64,000 bases of DNA from Arthrobacter_H rhombi (GCF_039526245.1 NZ_BAAAIV010000006.1:1-64000); one strand, 5' to 3'. Positions 25,100-34,651 are shown, counted from the stretch's first letter. The notes: a model not told the origin generated them from the letters alone. Translations and numbers: made by a program.

Positions 25100-28000
25100 A
25101 TGGATGCATCGAACGAAGAACTGAATGGGCCGGCACAGTCGTCCCAGCCCCTTGACTCCGCGGCTTCGGCCGAGAGCGCCCCGGCTGCGGAAGCCAAGGC
25201 CCCCGCCAAGCGGGCGCCCCGCAAGCGGGCAGCACCGAAGAAGACCGCGCCGGCAGAGGCCGCAGCGGCACCGGATGAAACGGCACCTCCGGCCGACACC
25301 GCCGCCGAGACGCCCGCCCCGAAGACCACCCGTGCGCCGCGCACCCGCAAGCCGGCCGTGAAGAAGACGGCAGTCCTGGACCCGGCCACCGAGCCCGCCG
25401 CCGCGGACACCGAAACCGCTGAGGCCGCCGTCGTGGTCCCCGAGAAGCCGGCCCGCGCCCCGCGCGCCCGCAAGACCACCGCCAAGAAGGCTGCACCGGC
25501 AGCCGAAACCCCCACCGCCGACGCGGCACCTGCCGCCGCCGACGAGACCGTGGAGGCCGCCCCGGCCAAGACCCGCAGGACGCGCAAGGCCCCGGCGCGC
25601 ACCGCCGCGGCCGCCGAATCCCCGGCAGCCGACGCCGCGATCACCGACGCCGCATCGACGCCGGAAGCCGAGCCGGCGGCTGCCGAAGCCGAACCGGCAC
25701 CCGCCTCGAGTGCCGCCCCCGCAGATCCCTTCGCCGTCACCGGTTCGCCGGTGTCCGTGCTGTTCCAGGCCCCGGATCTCACCGCGGCCGTCCCGGCCAA
25801 GCGCACCACCGCGCCGTTGGAGTCCGACGGCGATGATTCCGACTCCGGTGCGGGCAACCGCCAGAGCCGGCGCAACCGTTCGCGGTCCGGATCCGACTCC
25901 ACGCGTCAGGGCGAAGCCGCCCATGACGGCGCTGCCGATGCCGACGAGGGCGACGGTTCCGTCTCCCGCCGGCGCAGGCGCCGCCGCCGCGGGGATGCCG
26001 ACGTCGAACTCTCCGGTGGACAGGACGACGATCCGCCCAACACGGTGACCCGTGTGCGTGGCCCCCGCGCCGCCGCCGCCGAGCCGGTGCCGTCGAACAA
26101 GGTCACCTCCGTCAAGGGCTCCACCCGGCTCGAGGCCAAGCGCCAGCGGCGCCGCGACTCCCGTGATGCGGGTCGCCGCCGCCATGTCATCACCGAGGCC
26201 GAGTTCCTGGCCCGCCGCGAATCGGTGGACCGCCAGATGGTGGTGCGCCAGAACGAGGACCGCATCCAGATCGGTGTCCTCGAGGACGGCGTCCTGGCCG
26301 AGCACTTCGTGTCCAAGACCCAGCAGGATTCGCTGATCGGCAACGTGTACGTCGGCAAGGTCCAGAACGTGCTGCCCTCCATGGAAGCCGCCTTCATCGA
26401 CATCGGCCGTGGCCGCAACGCGGTCCTCTACGCCGGCGAGGTCAACTGGGACGTCGCCGGGTTGGAGGGCCAGCCGCGCCGCATCGAGCACGCCCTGAAG
26501 TCTGGGGACTCCGTGCTGGTCCAGGTCACCAAGGACCCGGTCGGACACAAGGGTGCCCGGTTGACCAGCCAGATCTCCCTGCCCGGCCGCTACCTGGTCT
26601 ACGTGCCCGGCGGATCGATGACCGGGATCTCGCGCAAGCTGCCCGACGTCGAGCGCAACCGCCTGAAGAAGATCCTCAAGGACCACCTGCCGCAGAACGC
26701 AGGGGTCATTGTGCGCACCGCCGCCGAGGGGGCCAGCGAGCAGGAGCTGATGAACGACATCAACCGCCTGCGCGCCCAGTGGGAGGGCATCGAAGCCGCA
26801 TCGACGTCGACCAAGACGACGCCGCCGGAACTGCTCTACGCCGAGCCTGACCTGACCATCAAGGTGGTCCGCGACGTCTTCAACGAGGACTTCACCAAGC
26901 TCATCGTCTCCGGCGAGGAGGCCTGGGACACCATCGAGGCCTACGTGATGTACGTGGCCCCCGACCTGATCGGCCGACTGGAGAAGTGGACGTCCGAAAC
27001 CGACATCTTCGCCTCCCACCGCATCGAGGAACAGATCCACAAGGCCCTGGAGCGCAAGGTCTTCTTGCCCTCCGGCGGCTCGCTGGTGATTGACCGCACG
27101 GAGGCCATGACCGTGGTCGACGTGAACACCGGCAAGTTCACCGGCAGCGGCGGCAACCTCGAGGAAACCGTCACGAAGAACAACCTGGAGGCCGCCGAGG
27201 AGATCGTCCGGCAGCTGCGCCTGCGCGACATCGGTGGCATCATCGTCATCGACTTCATCGACATGGTGCTCGAGGCCAACCGGGATCTTGTCCTGCGTCG
27301 ACTCGTGGAATGCCTGGGCCGCGACCGGACCAAGCACCAGGTCGCCGAGGTCACCTCGCTGGGCCTGGTCCAGATGACGCGCAAGCGCATGGGCACCGGG
27401 CTTCTGGAGGTCTTCAGCGAGAACTGCGAGGCCTGCAACGGGCGCGGTGTGGTCACCCACGAAGAGCCCGTGGAACACCGTCGCGCCGCCAGCGCGCCGA
27501 ACGATTCCAACAACCAGAAGCGCAACGACCGCAAGCCACGCAATGACCGGCGCCAGGGCAACAAGGGCACCGATGCCGACCACGCGACCGAGTTCACGGC
27601 ACCGGAGACCAAGCAGCAGGATCCCGAGGCGGAAGCCAAGGCCGAGGCGGCACGTGCCGCCTTCGCCTCGATCGCCGCGGCAGCCCACGCCGCCCACGAC
27701 CAGGACGGAGCCGCGGTCCAGCCCGCGGAGGGTGGGGCCGGGACTCCTGCCGCCGACGCATCCTCCGACGGTCAGCACGAGGGCGGTTCGCGTCGTCGTG
27801 GACGGGGGCGGTCGCGCGGTCGCGGGCGCTCCGGCGCCGAGGACACCTCGAACCAGCGCCACTCGTCCCAGGTGCAGGACGCTGCAGCCGGTGGGGAGTC
27901 CCGCGGGTCTTCCACTGTCGCCGCGTCCGAACCGGAGGCGACCCCGGCCGAGGCAACCGGCGGAGATCTCACGCAGGACGGTCCCGTGGTGAGCATCGCC

Positions 28001-28477
28001 GGTGAGCCGGTGCGCCTGCCACGTGCCCGTCGCAGCCGTCGGGCCACGGCACCAACCCAGGCCCCTGACCTGACGCTCGAGTCCCTCAACGAAGCCTTTG
28101 GCGTCCCAGCCGAGCCAGCGCGCGCCCAGGGTTCCACGGTGGCTTCACCGCCGCCGGCTGCAGCACAGGCCCCCGCACCCGCCCCCGCGCCGGTGCAGGA
28201 GCCAGTGCAGGAGCCAGTGCAGTCCACGCCGGAACCGGCAGCGGCGGCGGCAGCGCCGGCAGCTCCGACACGCCGTCCGCGGCGCAGCCGGTCCGCGTCC
28301 AGCGCCCAGGGTGGTGCCAACATGCCGATCGAGCGCAAGGACGCACCGGCGTCGTCCTCCAGTGCAGGGACCACCAGCCACGTAGCCAAGCTCGGCACGG
28401 CTTCCGTCGCGGCGACGGACGCCGCGGCAGAGGCCCCGGTCATGCTCGGTGTCGGGGTACCTGCCGAGGAACTGTAG
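25100..28477 (+). CDS. rne: Ribonuclease E/G family endoribonuclease
   Basis: The 1125-aa RNase E/G has a catalytic core framed by long disordered arms. Residues 1-~345 are Ala/Pro/Glu-rich with four basic boxes about 40 residues apart (34-51, 73-91, 115-133, 154-168) and an eight-Arg run near 290. The S1 domain starts near 405. Catalytic Asp674 (DVNTGKF) and Asp718 (IDFIDM) bind Mg, and the Zn-link Cys776/Cys779 (CEAC) holds dimers. The tail from ~800 is again Ala/Pro-rich with an RGRGRSRGRGRS RNA-binding stretch. GGAG at 25085 supports ATG 25100. It is the main mRNA decay and rRNA processing endonuclease. Confidence 0.95.
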   Translation: MDASNEELNGPAQSSQPLDSAASAESAPAAEAKAPAKRAPRKRAAPKKTAPAEAAAAPDETAPPADTAAETPAPKTTRAPRTRKPAVKKTAVLDPATEPAAADTETAEAAVVVPEKPARAPRARKTTAKKAAPAAETPTADAAPAAADETVEAAPAKTRRTRKAPARTAAAAESPAADAAITDAASTPEAEPAAAEAEPAPASSAAPADPFAVTGSPVSVLFQAPDLTAAVPAKRTTAPLESDGDDSDSGAGNRQSRRNRSRSGSDSTRQGEAAHDGAADADEGDGSVSRRRRRRRRGDADVELSGGQDDDPPNTVTRVRGPRAAAAEPVPSNKVTSVKGSTRLEAKRQRRRDSRDAGRRRHVITEAEFLARRESVDRQMVVRQNEDRIQIGVLEDGVLAEHFVSKTQQDSLIGNVYVGKVQNVLPSMEAAFIDIGRGRNAVLYAGEVNWDVAGLEGQPRRIEHALKSGDSVLVQVTKDPVGHKGARLTSQISLPGRYLVYVPGGSMTGISRKLPDVERNRLKKILKDHLPQNAGVIVRTAAEGASEQELMNDINRLRAQWEGIEAASTSTKTTPPELLYAEPDLTIKVVRDVFNEDFTKLIVSGEEAWDTIEAYVMYVAPDLIGRLEKWTSETDIFASHRIEEQIHKALERKVFLPSGGSLVIDRTEAMTVVDVNTGKFTGSGGNLEETVTKNNLEAAEEIVRQLRLRDIGGIIVIDFIDMVLEANRDLVLRRLVECLGRDRTKHQVAEVTSLGLVQMTRKRMGTGLLEVFSENCEACNGRGVVTHEEPVEHRRAASAPNDSNNQKRNDRKPRNDRRQGNKGTDADHATEFTAPETKQQDPEAEAKAEAARAAFASIAAAAHAAHDQDGAAVQPAEGGAGTPAADASSDGQHEGGSRRRGRGRSRGRGRSGAEDTSNQRHSSQVQDAAAGGESRGSSTVAASEPEATPAEATGGDLTQDGPVVSIAGEPVRLPRARRSRRATAPTQAPDLTLESLNEAFGVPAEPARAQGSTVASPPPAAAQAPAPAPAPVQEPVQEPVQSTPEPAAAAAAPAAPTRRPRRSRSASSAQGGANMPIERKDAPASSSSAGTTSHVAKLGTASVAATDAAAEAPVMLGVGVPAEEL

Positions 28478-28483
28478 GCAGAT

Positions 28484-28506
28484 CGGCGGGGGAGCACCCT
28501 CCGCCG
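28484..28506 (+). terminator. Hairpin after rne
   Basis: CGGCGG (28484-28489) pairs with CCGCCG (28501-28506), extended by inner GG/CC pairs, 7 bp after the rne stop. No T tract follows; termination is plausible but may need Rho. Confidence 0.5.
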
Positions 28507-28865
28507 GCGCGTTCTTGGCGGGCGGGTTCCGGGTACACCGGGGCCCGCCCGCGGCGCATTCCGGAGAGCCTGGGCGCCCGCGGAGGACCTGCGGGCGGCC
28601 GTTATCCGGTGCCGGGGGTTGGATGGAGGGCCGGTGGCCGCTGTGGCATGGATCGCATCCCGACCCCATCAGGGTCTTGACGACCCGCCGGGGAGAGGTG
28701 TATTTGCCCCGACCGGACGCAATAGCGTAATCTAGATCCTCGGTGCATGCGCCGCTCATCGGATTTTTCCGCTCGGCGTGACAGCACAGCGCTTATCCCC
28801 GTTCACTTGAAACGGTGGGACGTGCGCGGTAAGAGTAATAGACGTCGAGAGAAGTGAGTTCCCAA
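28507..28865 (+). promoter_or_regulatory. Promoter and leader of rplU-rpmA
   Basis: This 359-bp non-coding stretch holds a good sigma-70-like promoter: TTGCCC (28704-28709), 18 bp, TAATCT (28728-28733). It predicts a start near 28740 and a ~125-nt leader to rplU. E. coli and B. subtilis L21 genes carry leader elements, so the length is noteworthy, but I cannot define a structure that matches a known L21 leader. The part before 28700 is GC-rich with no gene seen. Confidence 0.6.
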
Positions 28866-29174
28866 GTGGTGTACGCGATTGTCCGCGCAGGCGGCCGGCA
28901 GGAAAAGGTTTCCGTAGGAGACTGGGTCACCCTTGACCGCGTCCCCGAAGCAGCTGGTGGAACCATTGAGCTCCCCGCGCTGCTTCTGGTTGATGGCGAC
29001 AAGGTCACCTCCGCTGCTGCTGATCTGGCGAAGGTCACTGTGACCGCCGAGGTCCTTGAAAACCTCCGTGGCCCGAAGATTGTCATCCAGAAGTACAAGA
29101 ACAAGACCGGCTACAAGAAGCGCCAGGGTTTCCGTGCTGCGCTGACCAAGGTCAAGGTCACCTCCATCGCCTAA
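28866..29174 (+). CDS. rplU: 50S ribosomal protein L21
   Basis: The 102-aa protein is L21, which binds 23S rRNA with L20. The N-terminus VVYAIVRAGGRQEKV and the C-terminal KKRQGFRAALTKVKV are characteristic. GTG 28866 gives the usual length and N-terminus; a GAAG/TGAG purine stretch precedes it. A GTG four codons earlier is less likely. Confidence 0.96.
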   Translation: MVYAIVRAGGRQEKVSVGDWVTLDRVPEAAGGTIELPALLLVDGDKVTSAAADLAKVTVTAEVLENLRGPKIVIQKYKNKTGYKKRQGFRAALTKVKVTSIA

Positions 29175-29220
29175 GGCGTCGGAGACCAGTTAACCCACGA
29201 TTCAAAGGTAGGCACATTCA

Positions 29221-29475
29221 ATGGCACATAAGAAGGGCGCGAGTTCCACTCGCAACGGCCGCGACTCCAACGCTCAGTTCCTGGGCGTGAAGCGCTTCGG
29301 CGGCCAGGTCGTTTCCGCCGGCGAGATCATCGTTCGCCAGCGTGGCACGCACTTCCACCCCGGCGCCAACGTTGGCCGCGGTGGCGACGACACGCTGTTC
29401 GCACTGGCAGCCGGCTCGGTTGAGTTCGGTACCCATCGCGGCCGTCGCGTCGTGAACATCGTCGACGCCGGCTAA
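29221..29475 (+). CDS. rpmA: 50S ribosomal protein L27
   Basis: The 84-aa L27 starts MAHKKGASSTRNGRDS, whose flexible N-terminus reaches the peptidyl transferase centre. There is no cleavable N-terminal extension as found in Firmicutes. It lies 46 bp after rplU in the usual rplU-rpmA-obg order and is followed by a strong terminator. Confidence 0.98.
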   Translation: MAHKKGASSTRNGRDSNAQFLGVKRFGGQVVSAGEIIVRQRGTHFHPGANVGRGGDDTLFALAAGSVEFGTHRGRRVVNIVDAG

Positions 29476-29501
29476 GCAGGGCGTTACCGCATTTCGCTAG
29501 A

Positions 29502-29542
29502 CTGGAGGGTGGGCCGCACGGCCCGCCCTCCAGTTGTTTTTT
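29502..29542 (+). terminator. Intrinsic terminator of rplU-rpmA
   Basis: A 14-bp stem (CTGGAGGGTGGGCC at 29502-29515 with its partner at 29520-29533, one G-U pair) with a GCAC loop is followed by TTGTTTTTT. It is one of the strongest intrinsic terminators in the window and separates the ribosomal genes from obgE. Confidence 0.92.
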
Positions 29543-29601
29543 ACCCCGCCGCACCACGGGCATCCAGTCCCGTGGCGGCACCCGATAGAGGAGTCCCTTC
29601 A

Positions 29602-31173
29602 GTGGCAGCGTTCGTAGACCGCGTAGTCCTAAACGTTTCCGGCGGAAACGGCGGGCACGGTTGCGTGTCGATCCGCCGGGAGAAGTTCAAGCCCCTGGGT
29701 GGCCCCGACGGTGCCAACGGCGGAAACGGCGGCGACGTGATCATCCGCGTCGACAGCCAGACCACCACGCTGCTTTCCTACCACCACTCCCCGCACCGGC
29801 AGGGCGGCAACGGCGAGCCGGGCAAGGGTGACATGCACCCGGGGAAAAACGGTGAGGACCTGATCCTGCCGGTCCCGGATGGCACGGTCATCAAGGACCG
29901 CGCCGGGAACATCCTGGCCGACCTGGTGGGGGAGGGGAGCGAATACATCGCCGCCGCCGGAGGACTGGGCGGGCTCGGCAACGCCGCGATCTCCTCGCAG
30001 AAGCGCAAGGCACCCGGATTCGCCCTGCTGGGCATTCCCGGTGAGGAACAGGACATCGTCCTGGAACTGAAGTCGGTGGCGGACATCGCCCTGGTCGGGT
30101 ATCCCTCGGCCGGCAAGTCCAGCCTCATCGCCGCCATGTCGGCGGCTCGGCCGAAGATCGCCGACTACCCGTTCACCACCCTGATCCCCAACCTGGGCGT
30201 CGTCGAAAGCGGCGAGGTCCGGTTCACCGTCGCCGACGTCCCCGGGCTGATCCCCGGGGCGAGCGAGGGCAAGGGCCTGGGCCACGAGTTCCTGCGCCAC
30301 GTCGAGCGCTGCGCCGCACTGGTGCACGTGTTGGACTGCGCGTCACTGGAAGCAGACCGGGACCCCATCAGCGACCTCGAGACCATCGAGGCCGAACTGG
30401 CCGCCTACGCCACCGACGCCAGCTTCGCCGGGGCCGATGGCACCGTGGTCCCCCTGAACGACCGGCCGCGGCTGGTGGCCCTGAACAAGACCGACATGCC
30501 CGACGGCGCCGAAATGGCAGAGTTCGTCCGGGCCGATCTCGAGAGCCGTGGCTACCAGGTCTTCGAGGTCTCGGCACTGGCCCGTACCGGGCTGCGGGAG
30601 CTTGGCTTCGCCATGGGCGAGCTGGTCACCGCAGCACGCAAGGCATCCGCGACCGTCGCGCAGACCAAGGTCGAGGTGCCCGTTCTGCGCCCGCGTGCCG
30701 TCAAACGAGCCGAGTTCACCATCCGCCGCGAAGAGCGCAACCTCGAGCCGCTCTACCGCGTCGAGGGCGAGAAGCCCATCCGATGGGTCAAGCAGACCGA
30801 CTTCAGCAACGATGAGGCCGTCGGCTACCTCGCCGACCGCTTGGCGAAACTGGGTGTCGAGGACAAGCTCTTCAAGGCCGGTGCCAAGCCCGGCGACGCC
30901 GTCGTGATCGGCGACGACGACAACGGCGTGGTGTTCGACTGGGAGCCGACCATGGCTGCCGGTGCCGAATTGTTGGGTTCACGTCGCGGCGAAGACGTTC
31001 GGTTGGACGACATGAGCCGGCCGACCCGCGAGCAGAAGCGCCAGGAACACCAGGATCGCAAGGACGCCCGGGCCGCTGCCCGCGCCGACCTTGAGGCCGA
31101 ACGCAAGGCCGGCGTCTGGACGGAGTCCGTCAACTACAAGAACGAGCGCTCCTCCAGGGACAGCGGGAAGTGA
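29602..31173 (+). CDS. obgE: GTPase Obg/CgtA
   Basis: The 523-aa GTPase works in 50S ribosome maturation and stress signalling. The glycine-rich Obg fold (GGNGGHG, GGPDGANGGNGG) covers residues 1-~158. The G domain has G1 GYPSAGKSS (166-174), G3 DVPGL and G4 NKTD. A C-terminal OCT domain and a charged tail (KRQEHQDRKDARAAARADL region) follow, typical of actinobacteria. GAGGAG lies 8 nt before GTG 29602. The stop overlaps the proB start. Confidence 0.96.
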   Translation: MAAFVDRVVLNVSGGNGGHGCVSIRREKFKPLGGPDGANGGNGGDVIIRVDSQTTTLLSYHHSPHRQGGNGEPGKGDMHPGKNGEDLILPVPDGTVIKDRAGNILADLVGEGSEYIAAAGGLGGLGNAAISSQKRKAPGFALLGIPGEEQDIVLELKSVADIALVGYPSAGKSSLIAAMSAARPKIADYPFTTLIPNLGVVESGEVRFTVADVPGLIPGASEGKGLGHEFLRHVERCAALVHVLDCASLEADRDPISDLETIEAELAAYATDASFAGADGTVVPLNDRPRLVALNKTDMPDGAEMAEFVRADLESRGYQVFEVSALARTGLRELGFAMGELVTAARKASATVAQTKVEVPVLRPRAVKRAEFTIRREERNLEPLYRVEGEKPIRWVKQTDFSNDEAVGYLADRLAKLGVEDKLFKAGAKPGDAVVIGDDDNGVVFDWEPTMAAGAELLGSRRGEDVRLDDMSRPTREQKRQEHQDRKDARAAARADLEAERKAGVWTESVNYKNERSSRDSGK

Positions 31174-32339
31174 CGCGGCAAAACCGCATTCCGTCCTCGA
31201 TCAGGAAGCGCTCCGAACTCACGGAGGCAACGCGCCTGGTCGTCAAGGTCGGTTCGTCCTCCCTGACCACGGTTAATGGCGGAATCTCCGAAGATGCCCT
31301 GACCGGTCTTGTCAGCGAACTGTCGAAGGTCCGCAACGGGGGAGTCGAGCTCATCCTCGTCTCCTCCGGGGCGATCGCCGCGGGGATCGCCCCGTTGGGC
31401 CTGGTCCGACGCCCCCGTGACCTGGCGACCCAGCAGGCAGCCGCCAGCGTTGGCCAAGGGCTGTTGATGGCCAAATACACCCAGGCTTTCGGTTCCCACG
31501 GGATCACCGTCTCCCAGGTGTTGCTCACCGCGGACGATCTGATCCGGCGCCAGCAGTATGCCAACGCCTTCCGGGCGCTGGGACGGCTGCTCACCCTGGG
31601 TGTGGTCCCGGTCGTCAATGAAAACGACACCGTGGCCACCCACGAGATCCGCTTCGGTGACAATGATCGGCTGGCCGCCCTGGTGGCCCACCTGGTGAAG
31701 GCGGATGCGCTGATCCTGCTGTCCGATGTCGACGCCGTGTACGACGGTCCGCCATCTGCGGGTGCCCACCGCATCCCCACAGTCGAGACTGCTGCAGACC
31801 TCGAGGGCATCACCATCGGTTCCGTCGGGACGTCTGGTGTGGGCACCGGTGGCATGGTCACCAAGGTCGAGGCCGCAACCATGGCCGCGGAATCCGGCAT
31901 TCCCACGCTGGTCACCTCGACAGCACAGGCCGGCCGGGCCCTGAACGGGGAAGACGTCGGAACCTGGTTCTCAGCGCGCGGTGGACGGCGCCCCTTGCGC
32001 ATGCTCTGGCTGGCGCATCTGGCCTCCACCCGCGGAACCCTGGTGCTCGACGCCGGCGCAGTCACCGCCGTCGCCTCGGGCTCGAGGTCACTGCTACCGG
32101 CAGGAATCACCAGTGTCCACGGCGATTTCGAAGCCGGCGACCCGGTCGAGATTGCCGATGCCAGCGGCACCGTCTTGGCCCGCGGGCTGGTCAATTACGC
32201 CTCGACGGAATTGCCGGAGATGCTGGGCCGGAGCACCCGCGAGCTCTCGAGATCGCTCGGCACGCACTATGAGCGTGAAGTCGTCCACGTCGACGACCTG
32301 GTGCTGGTGGGGCCGCGCGTCACGGGCCCGAGCCGGTAA
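31170..32339 (+). CDS. proB: Glutamate 5-kinase with PUA domain
   Basis: The 389-aa enzyme phosphorylates glutamate in the first step of proline synthesis. The amino-acid kinase domain shows VVKVGSSSLT, LVSSGAIAAG and GTGGMVTK; the C-terminal ~75 residues (GTLVLDAGAVTAV onward) form the PUA domain. The GTG at 31170 overlaps the obgE stop by 4 bp (GTGA), so translation is coupled to obgE. Confidence 0.96.
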   Translation: MTRQNRIPSSIRKRSELTEATRLVVKVGSSSLTTVNGGISEDALTGLVSELSKVRNGGVELILVSSGAIAAGIAPLGLVRRPRDLATQQAAASVGQGLLMAKYTQAFGSHGITVSQVLLTADDLIRRQQYANAFRALGRLLTLGVVPVVNENDTVATHEIRFGDNDRLAALVAHLVKADALILLSDVDAVYDGPPSAGAHRIPTVETAADLEGITIGSVGTSGVGTGGMVTKVEAATMAAESGIPTLVTSTAQAGRALNGEDVGTWFSARGGRRPLRMLWLAHLASTRGTLVLDAGAVTAVASGSRSLLPAGITSVHGDFEAGDPVEIADASGTVLARGLVNYASTELPEMLGRSTRELSRSLGTHYEREVVHVDDLVLVGPRVTGPSR

Positions 32340-32419
32340 CCAGCCAGCGAGACCACCGCGTCTTGACACTGTTGCTCAACATTCAGGGAGCCACAGGCTG
32401 GCGAAGCTAAGCTGGTGGC

Positions 32420-33712
32420 ATGAGCCAGAGCGTCACCGATTCAGCCACCACCGCCGGGAATGTTGCCCACGAGGTATCCCTACGGGCAGACCGATCCCGG
32501 ACGGCTGCGCGCAAGCTCGCGCGGGCAAACCGTGATTGGAAGGACCGCGGCCTACTGGCCATTGCCGCAGCCCTGGATACCTCCCGGGCCGAGGTCATCG
32601 AGGCCAACTCCAAGGACCTGGATCGCGAACGCGCCGCCGGGACGAGCCAGGGCCTTCTGGACCGGCTCAAACTCGACGATGCACGGGTGGATGGTTTGAT
32701 CTCGGCCCTGCACGAGCTCGCCGGGCTGCCTGATCCGGTCGGAACCGTTGAGCGCGGGCAAACTTTGCCCAACGGGCTACGGCTCCGCCAGGTGCACGTC
32801 CCGATGGGGGTGCTGGGGGCCATCTATGAGGCGCGGCCGAACGTCACCGTTGATATCGCGGGTTTGGCCCTGAAGAGCGGAAATGCGGTGCTCCTCCGTG
32901 GCGGCTCCGCGGCGGCCGAATCGAATCGTGCGCTGTTGTACCTGATTCGCGATGCCTTGGATTCGGTCGGCTTGCCCGCCGACGCCGTGCAGAGCGTGGA
33001 TGACTTTGGCCGCGCCGGAGCGGAAGCACTCATGCGGGCCCGCGGCAAGGTCGACGTGCTGATCCCCCGTGGAGGGCGTGCACTGATCCAGTCGGTCCTG
33101 GAGAACGCCAAGGTCCCGGTCATCGAAACCGGCGAAGGAAACGTGCACATCTACCTCGATGCCACTGCCACCGCAGAGTCGGCGGCAGCCATCCTGATCA
33201 ACGCCAAGACACAGCGCCCCTCCGTCTGCAACACCGTCGAAACCCTGCTGCTGCACTCAGAGGCTGCGGCCTCGCGCCATGTCCTGGAAGAACTCTCCAA
33301 GGCAGGCGTCACCCTGCACGCCGATCCTCGCGCCCTCGCCCTTGCCGATGGGCTGCGTGTCGTTGCGGCCACCGAGGAGGACTGGGCGACCGAATACATG
33401 TCGTTGGACCTCGCCGTCGCGGTCGTCGACGACCTGGATGAGGCGATCGAGCACATCCGCCGGTGGACCACCGGACATACGGAGGCGATTCTCACCAACG
33501 ACCTGGCTCACGCAGAACGGTTCATCGCGGAGATCGATTCAGCAGCAGTGATTGTGAACGCGTCCACCCGGTTCACCGACGGGGGCGAGCTCGGGCTCGG
33601 CGCGGAGGTCGGCATCTCGACACAGAAGATGCACGCCCGGGGGCCGATGGGAGTACGCGAACTGACCACCACTAAGTGGATTGTCCAAGGCGACGGGCAC
33701 ATTCGTTCGTAG
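32420..33712 (+). CDS. proA: Glutamate-5-semialdehyde dehydrogenase (gamma-glutamyl phosphate reductase)
   Basis: The 430-aa enzyme reduces gamma-glutamyl phosphate with NADPH in proline synthesis. The catalytic Cys270 is in PSVCNTVETLL. The Gly-rich RGGSAAAESNRA segment and the C-terminal STRFTDGGELGLGAEVG are diagnostic. It lies 80 bp after proB; a TTGACA hexamer at 32363-32368 within that gap has no good -10 partner, so co-transcription with proB is the simpler reading. Confidence 0.96.
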   Translation: MSQSVTDSATTAGNVAHEVSLRADRSRTAARKLARANRDWKDRGLLAIAAALDTSRAEVIEANSKDLDRERAAGTSQGLLDRLKLDDARVDGLISALHELAGLPDPVGTVERGQTLPNGLRLRQVHVPMGVLGAIYEARPNVTVDIAGLALKSGNAVLLRGGSAAAESNRALLYLIRDALDSVGLPADAVQSVDDFGRAGAEALMRARGKVDVLIPRGGRALIQSVLENAKVPVIETGEGNVHIYLDATATAESAAAILINAKTQRPSVCNTVETLLLHSEAAASRHVLEELSKAGVTLHADPRALALADGLRVVAATEEDWATEYMSLDLAVAVVDDLDEAIEHIRRWTTGHTEAILTNDLAHAERFIAEIDSAAVIVNASTRFTDGGELGLGAEVGISTQKMHARGPMGVRELTTTKWIVQGDGHIRS

Positions 33713-33813
33713 AGACTGCCCCTGATGGGTAGAATGATACGCAGACATCAGACGGACACCGGATCGTCCCAGCGGGGGGCGGCACCGGTCGATGACGGGC
33801 GCAAAGGAGAAAC

Positions 33814-34035
33814 ATGCTCACGCAGGTCTTGGGGACAGTACTAGCGAGTGGTGCTGAGGCCGAGGGCGCCGGCAACATGCCGTACATCGTTAGCGGCGGA
33901 ATCTTCGTCTTCTTCCTGTTGCTGCTCTTCATTTGCGTGTCGTTCACCAACGTCGGCAACCGACACGATGCGCACGCCGAGGTCGAGGATACGCACAAGC
34001 AGTTCTCCAACAAGCACGGCCACGACGATCACTAG
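33814..34035 (+). CDS. Small conserved membrane protein between proA and nadD
   Basis: The 73-aa protein has one transmembrane helix (GGIFVFFLLLLFICVSF, about residues 28-44) and a His/Asp-rich cytoplasmic tail ending KHGHDDH. AAAGGAG lies 6-7 nt before the ATG. Similar small proteins occupy this place in Arthrobacter relatives, to my recollection, but the function is unknown. The His-rich tail could bind metal; that is only a guess from composition. Confidence 0.75.
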   Translation: MLTQVLGTVLASGAEAEGAGNMPYIVSGGIFVFFLLLLFICVSFTNVGNRHDAHAEVEDTHKQFSNKHGHDDH

Positions 34036-34651
34036 CAAGGCAGAGGCGGACGGGTCGGTACGGCCGATTCGCCTCGGAGTGATGGGCGGGACGTTTGATC
34101 CCATCCACCACGGGCACTTGGTGGCCGCCAGCGAGGTGGCCGCCGAATTCGACCTGGACGAAGTGGTCTTCGTACCGACGGGCAGGCCATGGCAAAAGGC
34201 CGACCGTGAGGTCTCCGATTCCGAGCACCGGTACCTGATGACCGTGGTCGCCACGGCGTCGAACCCCCGCTTCACGGTGAGCAGGGTCGATATCGACCGG
34301 CCCGGCCCCACTTACACCATCGACACGTTGCGGGATCTGCGCCGGCAAAGGCCAGGTGCCGAACTTTTTTTCATCACCGGGGCCGATGCGATGGAGCAGA
34401 TCCTGTCCTGGAAGGACATCGACGAGCTGTGGAGCCTGGCGCATTTTGTCGGGGTCACTCGGCCCGGGCATGAACTTCCGGACCTCGGACGCCAAGACGT
34501 CAGCCTGTTGGAGGTTCCGGCCATGGCAATTTCTTCCACCGCCTGCCGCGACCGGATCAGGGACAAGAAGCCGGTCTGGTACTTGGTTCCCGATGGGGTG
34601 GTTCAGTACATTGCGAAGTATGAGTTGTATCACTACGACGGTATTGCCTGA
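33968..34651 (+). CDS. nadD: Nicotinate-nucleotide adenylyltransferase (start uncertain)
   Basis: The enzyme makes deamido-NAD from nicotinate mononucleotide and ATP. The nucleotidyltransferase motif GGTFDPIHHGH and the C-terminal ISSTACRDRI are clear. The start is a problem: the conserved first strand (IRLGVMGG) begins near 34069, but the in-frame starts are ATG 33968 (overlapping the previous gene by 68 bp), GTG 34078 and ATG 34081, the last two removing residues from strand one. None has a good ribosome site. Translational coupling to the small membrane protein is likely. I list the longest credible form; the catalytic part is certain. Confidence 0.9.
   Translation: MRTPRSRIRTSSSPTSTATTITSKAEADGSVRPIRLGVMGGTFDPIHHGHLVAASEVAAEFDLDEVVFVPTGRPWQKADREVSDSEHRYLMTVVATASNPRFTVSRVDIDRPGPTYTIDTLRDLRRQRPGAELFFITGADAMEQILSWKDIDELWSLAHFVGVTRPGHELPDLGRQDVSLLEVPAMAISSTACRDRIRDKKPVWYLVPDGVVQYIAKYELYHYDGIA

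Noticed and set aside
25082..27862. A 926-codon open frame on the minus strand opposite rne
   Set aside because: Low-complexity Gly/Arg/Leu translation mirroring the Ala/Pro-rich codons of RNase E; no independent coding evidence.
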